From assembly GCA_002973635.1 (NCBI GenBank), contig CP027224.1, positions 1,560,501 to 1,624,500 on the forward strand: DNA of 64,000 nucleotides. Reading direction: 5' to 3'. This document shows, piece by piece, positions 43,900-52,667 of the stretch. Under the pieces are notes generated by a model. It did not search any database. It saw only the letters and a program-made list of their open reading frames with translations, and had not been told where the DNA came from. The stretch is from Lysinibacillus sp. B2A1 (GTDB lineage: Bacteria > Bacillota > Bacilli > Bacillales_A > Planococcaceae). The position numbers were made by a program, and so were the translations under genes. The stretch's first letter is position 1. Each line of letters opens with the position of its first letter.

Positions 43900-43975
43900 G
43901 TTTTTGCATAGTAGATGGTGATAACGCATCGGTGTTTAGTGGCGTAATGCAAAAACAATGATGAACTGCATCATT
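43900..43975. promoter_or_regulatory. Further inverted repeats in the sigma-54 enhancer region
   Basis: GTTTTTGCAT (43900-43909) and ATGCAAAAAC (43947-43956) are perfect inverted copies, and AATGATGAACTGCATCATT (43957-43975) is a palindrome with a 5-base centre. Together with the site at 43875, TTTTTGCAT occurs three times, suggesting cooperative activator binding. Confidence 0.5.
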
Positions 43976-44082
43976 GAAGTTCATCATTAAATATGAGATG
44001 AGAAGAGGCATTTTCGAATAAGAGAATGTCTTTTTTTATTTTTTGTGCTGAAATTTTTTCTGAAAGCAAATTTTATAAACAG

Positions 44083-44100
44083 TTGGCACGAGAGTTGCTA
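44083..44100 (+). promoter_or_regulatory. Sigma-54 promoter of the aminotransferase operon
   Basis: TTGGCACGAGAGTTGCTA is a near-perfect -24/-12 element, GG at 44085-44086 and GC at 44097-44098, spacing 10. Transcription should start near 44110, which excludes a GTG start at 44109 for the next gene. Confidence 0.93.
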
Positions 44101-44144
44101 TTAAAAAAGTGTATGAAATTTTAAACGAAAAGAGGTTGGCATTG

Positions 44145-45470
44145 ATGGCAATTCAATTACAGGAAGAGCTAAAAACATTAGATCAAAAGCATTTTTTACA
44201 TCCAACATCGTCAATTGAGCAACAACAAACACAAGGACCAGCTGTTATTTTTACAGAAGGAACTGGCATTTATTTAAAAGATGTCGAAGGGAATGTCTAT
44301 ATTGATGGGATGTCCTCTTTATGGAATGTAAATATTGGGCATGGCCGTCAAGAAATTGCTGATGTCGCGAAGGAGCAAATGTCCACATTAGCATTTAGCT
44401 CCTGCTTTGCAACATTTAGCAATGAACCGGCGATTCGTTTAGCAGCGAAAATTGCTTCTTTAGCCCCTGGAGATTTAAACACAGTATTTTTTACTTCAGG
44501 TGGCTCAGAGGCGAATGATACAGCCATTAAACTAGCGCGTCATTACTGGTTACTAAAAGGACAGCCAAAGCGTCAAAAAATTATTTCTCGTACACATTCC
44601 TACCACGGTGTAGCGATGGGCGCTACAAATGCAACTGGTTTACAAGCGTTTCGTGATTTTACAAATTCACATGCTCCAGATTTCCATTATGTCTATAGCC
44701 AATCGGCACGTAATTTACGTGAAACGATTGAAGCGTTAGGCCCTGAGACTGTGGCTGCATTTATTTCTGAGCCTGTACAAGGAGCAGGTGGAGTAAATAT
44801 TCCACAAAAGGACTACTTTAGAGAAGTGCGAAAAATTTGTGATGAGTACGGTATTTTATTGATTGCGGATGAAGTCATTACAGGTTTTGGGCGTACTGGT
44901 AAATTTTTTGGGATGGAGCATTATGGTGTAGTGCCAGATATGATGAGCTTCGCAAAAGGCGTTTCGAGTGGCTATGCCCAACTTGGAGGCGTGGTAATAT
45001 CAGAAAAACTTCATCAAGACTTTTGTGAGCTTTCCAAGGGTACATTAATGCATGGGTACACATACAGCGGTCATGCACTTGCTTGTCAAGTTGGCCTTAA
45101 AAATATTGAAATCGTTGAGCGTGAAAATCTCGTTGAAAATGCAGCGGTCATGGGTGAAGCGATGTTAAAAGGATTCCAAGCGCTGCAGGAAAAATATAGC
45201 TTTATCGGACGTGTGCGTACACTTGGATTGCTTGGGGCAATTGAATTAGTTAAAAGCCGTGAGACAGGTGAATTGTTTGAGTCTCCTCTTAGCCCGATTT
45301 TTGTACAGGAAACAATGAAGCGAGGGTTAATCCTCCGAACAGTTACGTATGATCAAGATACAGTTGTTTTTGCACCTCCTCTTATTCTATCAAAAGTAGA
45401 GTTGGCCGAAATGCTACGTATATTAGACGAAACGTTTGAATATATACGTAAAACTATCGTTGAAATATAA
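44145..45470 (+). CDS. Class III (omega-amino acid) aminotransferase
   Basis: A 441-residue PLP enzyme. GIYLKDVEGNVYIDGMSSLWNVNIGHG is the N-terminal signature in parts, FFTSGGSEANDTAIKLARHYW binds the PLP phosphate, ISEPVQGAGGV and LLIADEVITGFGRTGKFFGM hold the cofactor Asp, and SFAKGVSSGYAQLGGVV contains the Schiff-base Lys. Class III enzymes move terminal amino groups from compounds such as GABA, beta-alanine or 6-aminohexanoate. ATG 44145 follows AAAGAGG and lies downstream of the sigma-54 start site. It is followed by an aldehyde dehydrogenase after 29 bases, so its product aldehyde is probably oxidised at once. Confidence 0.93.
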   Translation: MAIQLQEELKTLDQKHFLHPTSSIEQQQTQGPAVIFTEGTGIYLKDVEGNVYIDGMSSLWNVNIGHGRQEIADVAKEQMSTLAFSSCFATFSNEPAIRLAAKIASLAPGDLNTVFFTSGGSEANDTAIKLARHYWLLKGQPKRQKIISRTHSYHGVAMGATNATGLQAFRDFTNSHAPDFHYVYSQSARNLRETIEALGPETVAAFISEPVQGAGGVNIPQKDYFREVRKICDEYGILLIADEVITGFGRTGKFFGMEHYGVVPDMMSFAKGVSSGYAQLGGVVISEKLHQDFCELSKGTLMHGYTYSGHALACQVGLKNIEIVERENLVENAAVMGEAMLKGFQALQEKYSFIGRVRTLGLLGAIELVKSRETGELFESPLSPIFVQETMKRGLILRTVTYDQDTVVFAPPLILSKVELAEMLRILDETFEYIRKTIVEI

Positions 45471-45499
45471 ATACAATAATTTAGCGAAGGAGGAGTAAT

Positions 45500-46897
45500 A
45501 TGACAACGGTTGTTAGAGAAGTACGAGAACAATTTAATCCAGCGAGACCTACTCAATGTATTGGTACAGTGGAGCTTTTGACACTAGACGAAACAAAAGC
45601 AGCTGTTACTGCAGCTAATCATGCATTTAAAGGCTGGAAAAATACATCATCTGTAGCACGTGGAGAGGTTTTACGATTAACAGCAGATTTGCTTGAAAAA
45701 AATATGGAGCGAATAGCTGAAATAGCTTCATGTGAAATGGGCAAAACAACAAGTGAAATGCTCGGTGAAGTAAAACGAGGGGCTTCCATTTTGCGTTATT
45801 TTGCTCAAGAGGGAATGCGGGCTATAGGTGAAGTGTTACCTTCTGCCAATGAATCAAAGTTATTATACACAATGCGTGTGCCACTCGGTGTAGTTGCAGC
45901 GATCACACCTTGGAATTTTCCTGTTGCCATTCCACTGTGGAAGATTGCTCCAGCATTAGTATATGGCAATACTGTTGTTTGGAAGCCATCAATTGAAACA
46001 GCTTTAACTGGAAAATTAATAGGGGAATTATTTCAACAGGCAGGTTTACCAGAAAACGTGTTACATGTAGTTCAAGGACGTGGCTCAAAGGTGGGGCAGG
46101 TTTTATTGGAGGCTCCTGAAGTAAAGGCGATTACATTTACTGGTTCAAATAGTGTTGGTCAAAGTATTTTAGATACTGCTGGATCAACGAATAAAAAAAT
46201 TCAACTGGAGCTTGGAGGAAAAAATGCAGCCATCATTTTAGCGGATGCGAATATCAAACAAGCTGCAAAACTAACGATAGAAGGTGCTATGAAACAAACA
46301 GGACAGCGATGTACAGCGACTAGTCGAGTGTATATTGAGGAAGCGATTTATGAAGAAGTGCTACAGCAGTTAATAGAAGAGGCTAAAAAAATAGAGGTTG
46401 GCGTAACAATGGGCCCTGTATCCTCCAAGGGGCAATATGATTCTATTTTAGCCGCTATTGAAAAAGCACAACTAGATGGAGCTGAGCTTGTATTTGGTGG
46501 TGGTCCCACTCAAGGTATGAAGGAGGGGTATTACATCGATCCAACCATTTTTACAAATGTAACACATGATATGGCGATTGCCCGTGAAGAAATATTTGGC
46601 CCTGTACTAGCTGTTATAAAGGTTAAGGATTATGAAGAGGCGATTCGCTTATCAAATGATTCCGATTTTGGATTAAGTGCTTCGATCTATACTACTAATA
46701 TTCCAAAAGCCTTTGATTTTATTAATCGCAGTGAAGTGGGACTTGTACAGGTGAACGATGAAACAGGAGGAGCCGAGCCCCAAGCACCATTTGGAGGAAT
46801 GAAAAACTCAAGCACCGGTGCCCGTGAGCAGGGGCAGGCGGCGAAGGAATTTTTTACAACCTTCAAAACAATTACAATTGGTACAAAAGTTGAATAA
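45500..46897 (+). CDS. NAD(P)-dependent aldehyde dehydrogenase (semialdehyde type)
   Basis: A 465-residue ALDH with AAITPWNFPVAIPLWKIAPAL, FTGSNSVGQSI, LELGGKNAAIIL (general-base Glu), GQRCTATSRVY (catalytic Cys) and AREEIFGPVLAVI. The form is closest to succinate-semialdehyde or 2-oxoglutarate-semialdehyde dehydrogenases (B. subtilis YcbD-like). In this operon it should oxidise the semialdehyde made by the aminotransferase to a dicarboxylate. GGAGGAG precedes the ATG. It shares the sigma-54 promoter at 44083. Confidence 0.92.
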   Translation: MTTVVREVREQFNPARPTQCIGTVELLTLDETKAAVTAANHAFKGWKNTSSVARGEVLRLTADLLEKNMERIAEIASCEMGKTTSEMLGEVKRGASILRYFAQEGMRAIGEVLPSANESKLLYTMRVPLGVVAAITPWNFPVAIPLWKIAPALVYGNTVVWKPSIETALTGKLIGELFQQAGLPENVLHVVQGRGSKVGQVLLEAPEVKAITFTGSNSVGQSILDTAGSTNKKIQLELGGKNAAIILADANIKQAAKLTIEGAMKQTGQRCTATSRVYIEEAIYEEVLQQLIEEAKKIEVGVTMGPVSSKGQYDSILAAIEKAQLDGAELVFGGGPTQGMKEGYYIDPTIFTNVTHDMAIAREEIFGPVLAVIKVKDYEEAIRLSNDSDFGLSASIYTTNIPKAFDFINRSEVGLVQVNDETGGAEPQAPFGGMKNSSTGAREQGQAAKEFFTTFKTITIGTKVE

Positions 46898-47114
46898 AAA
46901 TCTAACTCAACTTGAAATTAAATAGCATGGCAGCCAAGCAAAAACACATTCTATATGCCTCAGTGTAATGATCTCGGATTTTTCTCATAGTGACTGCTAT
47001 CATTTGAGGAAATGTAGCGGCATTCACTTGAGGCATTATCTTCATCAAAGAGGATTTATTATGAAGAATTTTTGTGTATTTCATCAAACCAAGTAAACGA
47101 AAGAAGGTATAACT

Positions 47115-49139
47115 ATGGCACAAAGTCGTTTAGCAATTGATGTTGGTGGAACGTTTACGGATGTATTTGTTTTTAATGAAGAGACGGGAGACGTTTTTGT
47201 AACAAAAACATCTTCAACACCTTCAAATCCAGAGCAGGGAATTTTACATGGTGTTGAAAAAGCAGGGTTAGATGGGAAGAATATTAAAATTTTTTCTCAT
47301 GGTACAACCGTTGGAACGAATGCCTTAATTGAACGAAAGCTTCCGAAAACAGCCCTGATAACGACAAAGGGTTTTAGGGATGTTATCGAAATTCGCCGTG
47401 GAACAAAGGAAGATATTTGGGATACGTACAAGGATACTGCTAGGCCCTATATTCAGAGGAGAGATCGGTTTGAAGTAGGAGAACGCATAGATTATGAAGG
47501 AAACATTCTTCAAGCTATTGATGAAGAGGAAGTTCGGATTTTAGCCAAAAAATTAAAACGTAGAGGTACACAGTCTATTGCTGTTTGCTTCCTCAATGCC
47601 TACGTTAACGGAGAGAATGAGCTGAAAGTTAAAAAAATTTTAAAAGAGGAACTACCAGATGTCTATGTTTGTATTTCAAGCGAGGTACTTCCTGAAATTT
47701 TCGAGCATGAGCGAATGAGCACAACGATTATCAACGCGGTTCTCGGACCAATTATGAGTAAATACATCAGTAAGTTAAGCAATGAAATGCAGAAAAAGGG
47801 CTATGAGGAAGAAATTTTAGTGTTACATTCTGGTGGTGGCGTCATGACTTCAAGTACGGTTCCACGTTATGCGGCTAGACTAGCAAGCTCAGGGATAGCA
47901 GCTGGTGCTATTGCAAGTAAGCATATTGCAAAGCTGTGTGGATTTGACAATGCAATTGGCTTAGATATGGGTGGTACAAGTACTGATATTTCACTTATGT
48001 ATAAGGGTGATATTCGCATTACAAAGGATTGGTCAATAGAATATGGATATCCAATTGGTTTCCCAAGTATTGAAATACTAACAATAGGAGCAGGGGGTGG
48101 TAGCCTTGCATGGAAGGATGAAGGGGGATCTTTACGTAATGGACCACAAAGTGCAGGAGCAGCTCCTGGTCCAGCCTGCTATGGACGAGGTGGAACAGAA
48201 CCAACGAACTCAGATGCAAATTTAGTGTTAGGGCGTCTTGGGGTAGATTTATTGGATGGTACGATGCAATTAAACAAAGAAGCGGCAAGAGAAGCCGTGA
48301 AAAAAATCGCAAACGCTTTCAATCAAACGATTGAGGAGGCGGCTAGCGCGATTATAGATGTTGCAAATGCCAATATGAGTGATGCAGTACGACTAATATC
48401 TGTTCGTAGAGGCTATGATCCACGAGATTTTGCACTTGTTGCTTTTGGTGGTGCAGGGCCATTACATGGTGCCTATTTGGCAAAGGATTTAAACATTCCA
48501 AAAGTTATTATTCCTACACATCCAGGTGTAGCTGCTGCAATGGGCTGTCTACTTGTCGATGTTCGTCATGATATTTCTAAAACGTATGTAAAAAAGCTTG
48601 ATGAGATAACTGCCGAAGAACTAACCAAACAATTTGGTGTATTACGTATAGAAGCAACAACATTATTAGAGGAGGAAGGGATATCAGAGAATAACTCGTC
48701 CTTAACGAATTTTATAGATCTTCGTTATAAGGGGCAATGGCGATCTCTTGCCGTACTTGTTTCTGATCAATTAACTTCTCTAGATGCAATACTAGAAGCA
48801 TTTCATCAAGAACATGAACGGGAATTTGCATTTTCCGATAAGGACCAAGCTGTTGAAATTTTTGGTCTACGTGTCACGGCGATTGGAACAGTACCAAAGC
48901 CTGATTTCCCGCAATATGTTTCTGAGGGCTCCTTAGAAGATGCATTCAAGGAAACTCGCTCTGTTTATTTTGAGGGCAACTATTTTGAAACAAAAGTGTA
49001 CTATCGCGATAAAATACCTGTTTACACACAATTTGCTGGGCCAGCCATCATCGATCAACTCGACACAACGACTGTTATTCCACCTGGTTTTACAGCAGAG
49101 GTTGATGCATATAGAAATATCATTATTACGGTGAACTAA
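47115..49139 (+). CDS. hyuA: Hydantoinase/oxoprolinase family subunit A (ATP-dependent ring-opening)
   Basis: A 674-residue HyuA-type protein. The actin-like ATPase motifs AIDVGGTFTDVFVF, FSHGTTVGTNALIER and IGLDMGGTSTDISLMY are intact, as are GAGGGSLAW and VAFGGAGPLHGAYLAKDL. With HyuB it forms ATP-dependent hydrolases of cyclic amides: N-methylhydantoin, 5-oxoproline or lactams such as caprolactam; acetone and acetophenone carboxylases are also related. GAAGGTATAACT precedes the ATG. The 217-base gap after the aldehyde dehydrogenase has no visible terminator or promoter, so read-through from the sigma-54 promoter is possible. Confidence 0.88.
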   Translation: MAQSRLAIDVGGTFTDVFVFNEETGDVFVTKTSSTPSNPEQGILHGVEKAGLDGKNIKIFSHGTTVGTNALIERKLPKTALITTKGFRDVIEIRRGTKEDIWDTYKDTARPYIQRRDRFEVGERIDYEGNILQAIDEEEVRILAKKLKRRGTQSIAVCFLNAYVNGENELKVKKILKEELPDVYVCISSEVLPEIFEHERMSTTIINAVLGPIMSKYISKLSNEMQKKGYEEEILVLHSGGGVMTSSTVPRYAARLASSGIAAGAIASKHIAKLCGFDNAIGLDMGGTSTDISLMYKGDIRITKDWSIEYGYPIGFPSIEILTIGAGGGSLAWKDEGGSLRNGPQSAGAAPGPACYGRGGTEPTNSDANLVLGRLGVDLLDGTMQLNKEAAREAVKKIANAFNQTIEEAASAIIDVANANMSDAVRLISVRRGYDPRDFALVAFGGAGPLHGAYLAKDLNIPKVIIPTHPGVAAAMGCLLVDVRHDISKTYVKKLDEITAEELTKQFGVLRIEATTLLEEEGISENNSSLTNFIDLRYKGQWRSLAVLVSDQLTSLDAILEAFHQEHEREFAFSDKDQAVEIFGLRVTAIGTVPKPDFPQYVSEGSLEDAFKETRSVYFEGNYFETKVYYRDKIPVYTQFAGPAIIDQLDTTTVIPPGFTAEVDAYRNIIITVN

Positions 49140-49163
49140 TATTCCATAAGGAGGAATTGAGTG

Positions 49164-51140
49164 ATGAGTACAACGAATTTAGAGACACCTCATAGGGTCC
49201 AAAATTTAGACCCAGTAACATTTGAAGTGTTGAAAAACGGCTTTGTGAACTTAGTTGATCAAATGGCTGAACAAATGCTGCGTACATGCTATTCGTTTGT
49301 TATCTATAATCGAGACTTCAGCTGTGCATTATGTGATGCGCAGGGAAATACAGTGATGCAGGGAACGCAAGATATTTCAGTACATGTCGGGACATTACAT
49401 TTAACCGCAAAAGCTGTATTAGAGGATTTTGCAGATGATATTCATCCTGGTGATGTATTTCTAGTGAATGATCCTTATCGTGGTGGCACACATTTTAGCG
49501 ATGTCCGTGTCATCTTACCAGTATTCCATGATGAAAAATTAATTGCCCTTATGCAAACGAATGGACACTGGGCAGATGTGGGTGGCTCTAATCCAGGTTC
49601 CTTTGATATTACTGCAAAGGAGCATTACGGAGAAGGATTACGGATTCCACCTGTACGCATATATAGTAAAGGTCAATATTTATCAGATGTTGTGAAAATC
49701 ATTGTCATGAATATGCGGATACCAGAGGAGCGGATAGGAGATTTGCGTTCTCAGGTGGAAGCAGCAAAAGTTGGGGAGAAGCAGCTCAAGGAAATGATTG
49801 AAAAGTATGGCATAGATACAGTACTAGTGGCCTTTGAAGAGGTGCAAAATTATGTTGAACGATTAATGAAAGCGAAAATAAAAGCTTTACCCAAAGGTCA
49901 ATGGGAAACGGTGGACTATATCGACATGGACCCACAAGTAGGAGATGGCCTTATCCCAATCCATGTAAAAATGACCATTACCGAAAGTGAAATAGCGTAT
50001 GATTTAAGTAACTCTCATCCTTATATAAGCTGCTTTTTAAATGCGGGATTTGGCTCAGCCCTTTCTGGTACTTATGCGGGCACTAAAACATTCTTCCCGG
50101 ATATTCCCCTAAATTCAGGATTCTATCGAGTTGTGAAAATTTATCTTCCTGAAAACTCTGTCGTTAATGCTCCTAGCCCAGTTGCAGTTTCTGGCTATTG
50201 TTCTGGAGCGTTTGAGAAAATTATGAATGCTTGTTTCGAATTATGGTCAAACATTATGCCTGAACGCGCTATCGCATGTTCATTTAATTTAGAGTATTTA
50301 TTAATAGGTGGGTATGATCAGCGTCAGGATAGTAGTGAATATTTTATGTGGTATGACTGGATGGCTGGCGGGCATGGGGGGCGTATTGATCGTGATGGTG
50401 CCAATACAACCTCACCAGTGTTTGGAGTAGGACTAAGTGTACAGCCATGTGAGGGGCAAGAGCGATTGTCACCAGTTATTACAACAAAGCATGAGATTAT
50501 AATAGATTCTGCAGGCCCAGGTAAGTATCGTGGTGGTTGTGGTGTCGAGAAGGGTGGCATTTTAACAAATGTCAACCATACGGTGATGTCGTATTGTTGT
50601 GATCGTTCACGCTCTATTACATGGGGAATTATGGGCGGCTTACCCTCTATTGCACAGGGAGCTATTTTAAACCCAGGCAAAAAGGAAGAATCATTTTTAG
50701 GTACAATTTTCTCCAATATCGAACTGAAAAAAGGAGACTCCTTTACTCGTCCTTCGGCTGGCGGAGGTGGCTTAGGGGACCCGTTAGCACGAGATATAAA
50801 TGCTGTATTAGAGGATGTTATTGATGAATATGTTTCAATTGAGCGTGCGAAGCTTGATTATGGTGTTGTGATCCATGAAATTGATCGTGATATCGATGCG
50901 TTTGAAGTAGATATAGCTGCCACATTAAAAGAAAGGGATTTTATTCGCCGAAATCGTAATAGATGGCTGGAGACAGATCCTACACTAGTGGAGCAGATGT
51001 ATAATAATGGAGAAATTAATCAAATGGATGTTATCCGAAGATTTGGAGTCATAATGGATTACCAAACAAATAAAGCATTACCAATCTCAACAGAGCAATA
51101 CCGAGAGTCAATGAAGAAACGCTCTTTAGCTTTTTGGTAA
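49164..51140 (+). CDS. hyuB: Hydantoinase/oxoprolinase family subunit B
   Basis: A 658-residue HyuB-type protein. DPVTFEVLKNGFVNLVDQMA, SCALCDAQGNTVMQG, HPGDVFLVNDPYRGGTHFSD, the metal-site region TNGHWADVGGSNPGSF, SGPGKYRGG-like SAGPGKYRGGCGV and TRPSAGGGGLGDPLARD are the family landmarks. It is the catalytic partner of HyuA and lies 24 bases after it. ATG 49164 follows AAGGAGGAA. The last 80 residues (ERDFIRRNRNRWLETDPTLV) form an extension also seen in acetone-carboxylase-like members. The substrate is not fixed by sequence. Confidence 0.88.
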   Translation: MSTTNLETPHRVQNLDPVTFEVLKNGFVNLVDQMAEQMLRTCYSFVIYNRDFSCALCDAQGNTVMQGTQDISVHVGTLHLTAKAVLEDFADDIHPGDVFLVNDPYRGGTHFSDVRVILPVFHDEKLIALMQTNGHWADVGGSNPGSFDITAKEHYGEGLRIPPVRIYSKGQYLSDVVKIIVMNMRIPEERIGDLRSQVEAAKVGEKQLKEMIEKYGIDTVLVAFEEVQNYVERLMKAKIKALPKGQWETVDYIDMDPQVGDGLIPIHVKMTITESEIAYDLSNSHPYISCFLNAGFGSALSGTYAGTKTFFPDIPLNSGFYRVVKIYLPENSVVNAPSPVAVSGYCSGAFEKIMNACFELWSNIMPERAIACSFNLEYLLIGGYDQRQDSSEYFMWYDWMAGGHGGRIDRDGANTTSPVFGVGLSVQPCEGQERLSPVITTKHEIIIDSAGPGKYRGGCGVEKGGILTNVNHTVMSYCCDRSRSITWGIMGGLPSIAQGAILNPGKKEESFLGTIFSNIELKKGDSFTRPSAGGGGLGDPLARDINAVLEDVIDEYVSIERAKLDYGVVIHEIDRDIDAFEVDIAATLKERDFIRRNRNRWLETDPTLVEQMYNNGEINQMDVIRRFGVIMDYQTNKALPISTEQYRESMKKRSLAFW

Positions 51141-51153
51141 AAATGGATAAATG

Positions 51154-51179
51154 TAGAGAGTAGTTTACGCTACTCTCTA
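51154..51179. terminator. Hairpin between convergent hyuB and oxidase genes
   Basis: TAGAGAGTAG (51154-51163) and CTACTCTCTA (51170-51179) form a 10-bp stem without a good T tract. Confidence 0.55.
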
Positions 51180-51208
51180 ATGCATTTCGTATGAATTTAT
51201 AAGTAATT

Positions 51209-52330
51209 TTATTTAGTAAAACGATTTAGTCTAAAAAGTGATAAATCCTGCTTGCTTTCTCCATTTAGTGTTAATTCAGTGAGTACCTCACCAACTGCAC
51301 TGCTGAATTTAAAGCCATGCCCAGAAAAGCCTGCTGCTACGATAATGTTTGGATGTTCAGGTAAAAAGTCGATTATGAAGTCTTCATCTGGTGTCATTGA
51401 ATACTTGCATGTTTTTCCATATTTTAATGCCCCATGCTGTGGCATAAATTGCTGAATAAAGTTAACTAAATCAATGGAATCCTGTTCGTTAAATGGACGA
51501 AGCAGATTATTTGGGCTGATTGCCACGCCACCATCATGACGACCAAGTTTTAGTCCTGCACCATCAATACTTGGAAATCCATAATATGTGGAATCAGCCA
51601 ATTCAAAACAATAGGCTGGAAATACATCTTCACCATAGAGCTGTTCATCTGCTTCAAACCATGCAAAGGTTTTTCTAGTAGGTGTAACAGGTATAGCAAT
51701 GTCCATTGTTTGTAATAGCTCCGTGATCCAAGCACCAGCAGTGACAATTAACTGCTTCGCCTCGTAAATATTATTTTCGGTTTGTACCTTTACAATGCTT
51801 CCCGCTTGAATCGACTGTACTTTTTCATTCCTATGTAATGTTGCTCCTGCCTCCATTGCTAATTTTTTATAGGCACGAATACAGGCTTCTACACGAAGAA
51901 CTCCAGCTGTGGGCTCAAAGCAAGCAACAAAGTTTTCAGGGACAAATAATCCTGGCCATTTTTTCATAGCTGTATTGGCAGAATATTGCTCTAATGCTAA
52001 GTCGTAAAGCTCGGCACTAGCTGTTACATTTTTAATAAAAGAATGACTTGGCTCTCCGACATTCACAACCCCTGTTTGTAGAAATAGGGATTCATTTGAT
52101 ATCGATTCTAATTCTCTCCATAATTCACCTGCTCTTTTGACAAAAGGAACATAACCAGCCCCCTCACCATAGGCAAAGCGAATAATTCTTGTTTCTCCAT
52201 GATGGCTACCTTCTTCATGTGGAGGATTAAAGGCATCAATCATCAGAACATTTTTTCCTGCCTTTGCTAAATAATAGCCCGTTGCCATACCCATCGAGCC
52301 AGCCCCAACGATTATCACATCATATATCAT
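51209..52330 (-). CDS. Monomeric sarcosine oxidase/N-methyl amino acid oxidase
   Basis: A 373-residue flavoenzyme of the MSOX/SolA family. Rossmann start DVIIVGAGSMGMATGYYLAK, GSHHGETRIIRFAYGEG, YYGFPSIDGAGLKLGRHDGG with Lys261 and His265, the covalent-flavin Cys308 in KTCKYSMTPDEDF, and AAGFSGHGFKFS are present. It oxidises secondary amino acids such as sarcosine, giving formaldehyde and peroxide. It faces the HyuAB genes; a hydantoin/creatinine route would link N-methylhydantoinase to sarcosine oxidase, but no carbamoylsarcosine hydrolase is seen here. Confidence 0.9.
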   Translation of the reverse strand: MIYDVIIVGAGSMGMATGYYLAKAGKNVLMIDAFNPPHEEGSHHGETRIIRFAYGEGAGYVPFVKRAGELWRELESISNESLFLQTGVVNVGEPSHSFIKNVTASAELYDLALEQYSANTAMKKWPGLFVPENFVACFEPTAGVLRVEACIRAYKKLAMEAGATLHRNEKVQSIQAGSIVKVQTENNIYEAKQLIVTAGAWITELLQTMDIAIPVTPTRKTFAWFEADEQLYGEDVFPAYCFELADSTYYGFPSIDGAGLKLGRHDGGVAISPNNLLRPFNEQDSIDLVNFIQQFMPQHGALKYGKTCKYSMTPDEDFIIDFLPEHPNIIVAAGFSGHGFKFSSAVGEVLTELTLNGESKQDLSLFRLNRFTK

Positions 52331-52434
52331 ATAATCCCTACTTTTTTGCTCTAGTATAACAAAAGAATAGACGAGGAGACAGAAATTTTTGAAAATACTT
52401 TATAATAAGAAGTATTAGGATCATGGGTAAGAGG

Positions 52435-52474
52435 CAAATAGCGCCTCTGTTTTTATTTTGAGGAGCGCTATTTG
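52435..52474. repeat. Hairpin in the 52331-52667 gap
   Basis: CAAATAGCGC (52435-52444) pairs with GCGCTATTTG (52465-52474), with CCTC/GAGG pairing inside. It may end transcription from the methyltransferase gene. Nothing else is recognised in this 337-base gap, apart from the oxidase promoter region that has a decayed twin near 58.46 kb. Confidence 0.6.
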
Positions 52475-52667
52475 TTGGGATTTTGATTGGTAAAGTTCCT
52501 ATAATTTTCACATAGGGGTGGCTTCTGTTCCTACTAAATGCTTCATTAGGATTCGTTCATGTTGTTTCTATCGCTTCAATAAACTTATAAAATTGCATAT
52601 ATTTTAATAAGTATTCTTTGGGTTGATTTTTTTATTTTATGGGAAATGATTTATTTGTTCACAATAT

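Noticed and set aside
46902..47123. 73-codon minus-strand frame between the aldehyde dehydrogenase and hyuA genes
   Set aside because: It overlaps the hyuA start, has no ribosome binding site and shows no family motif.
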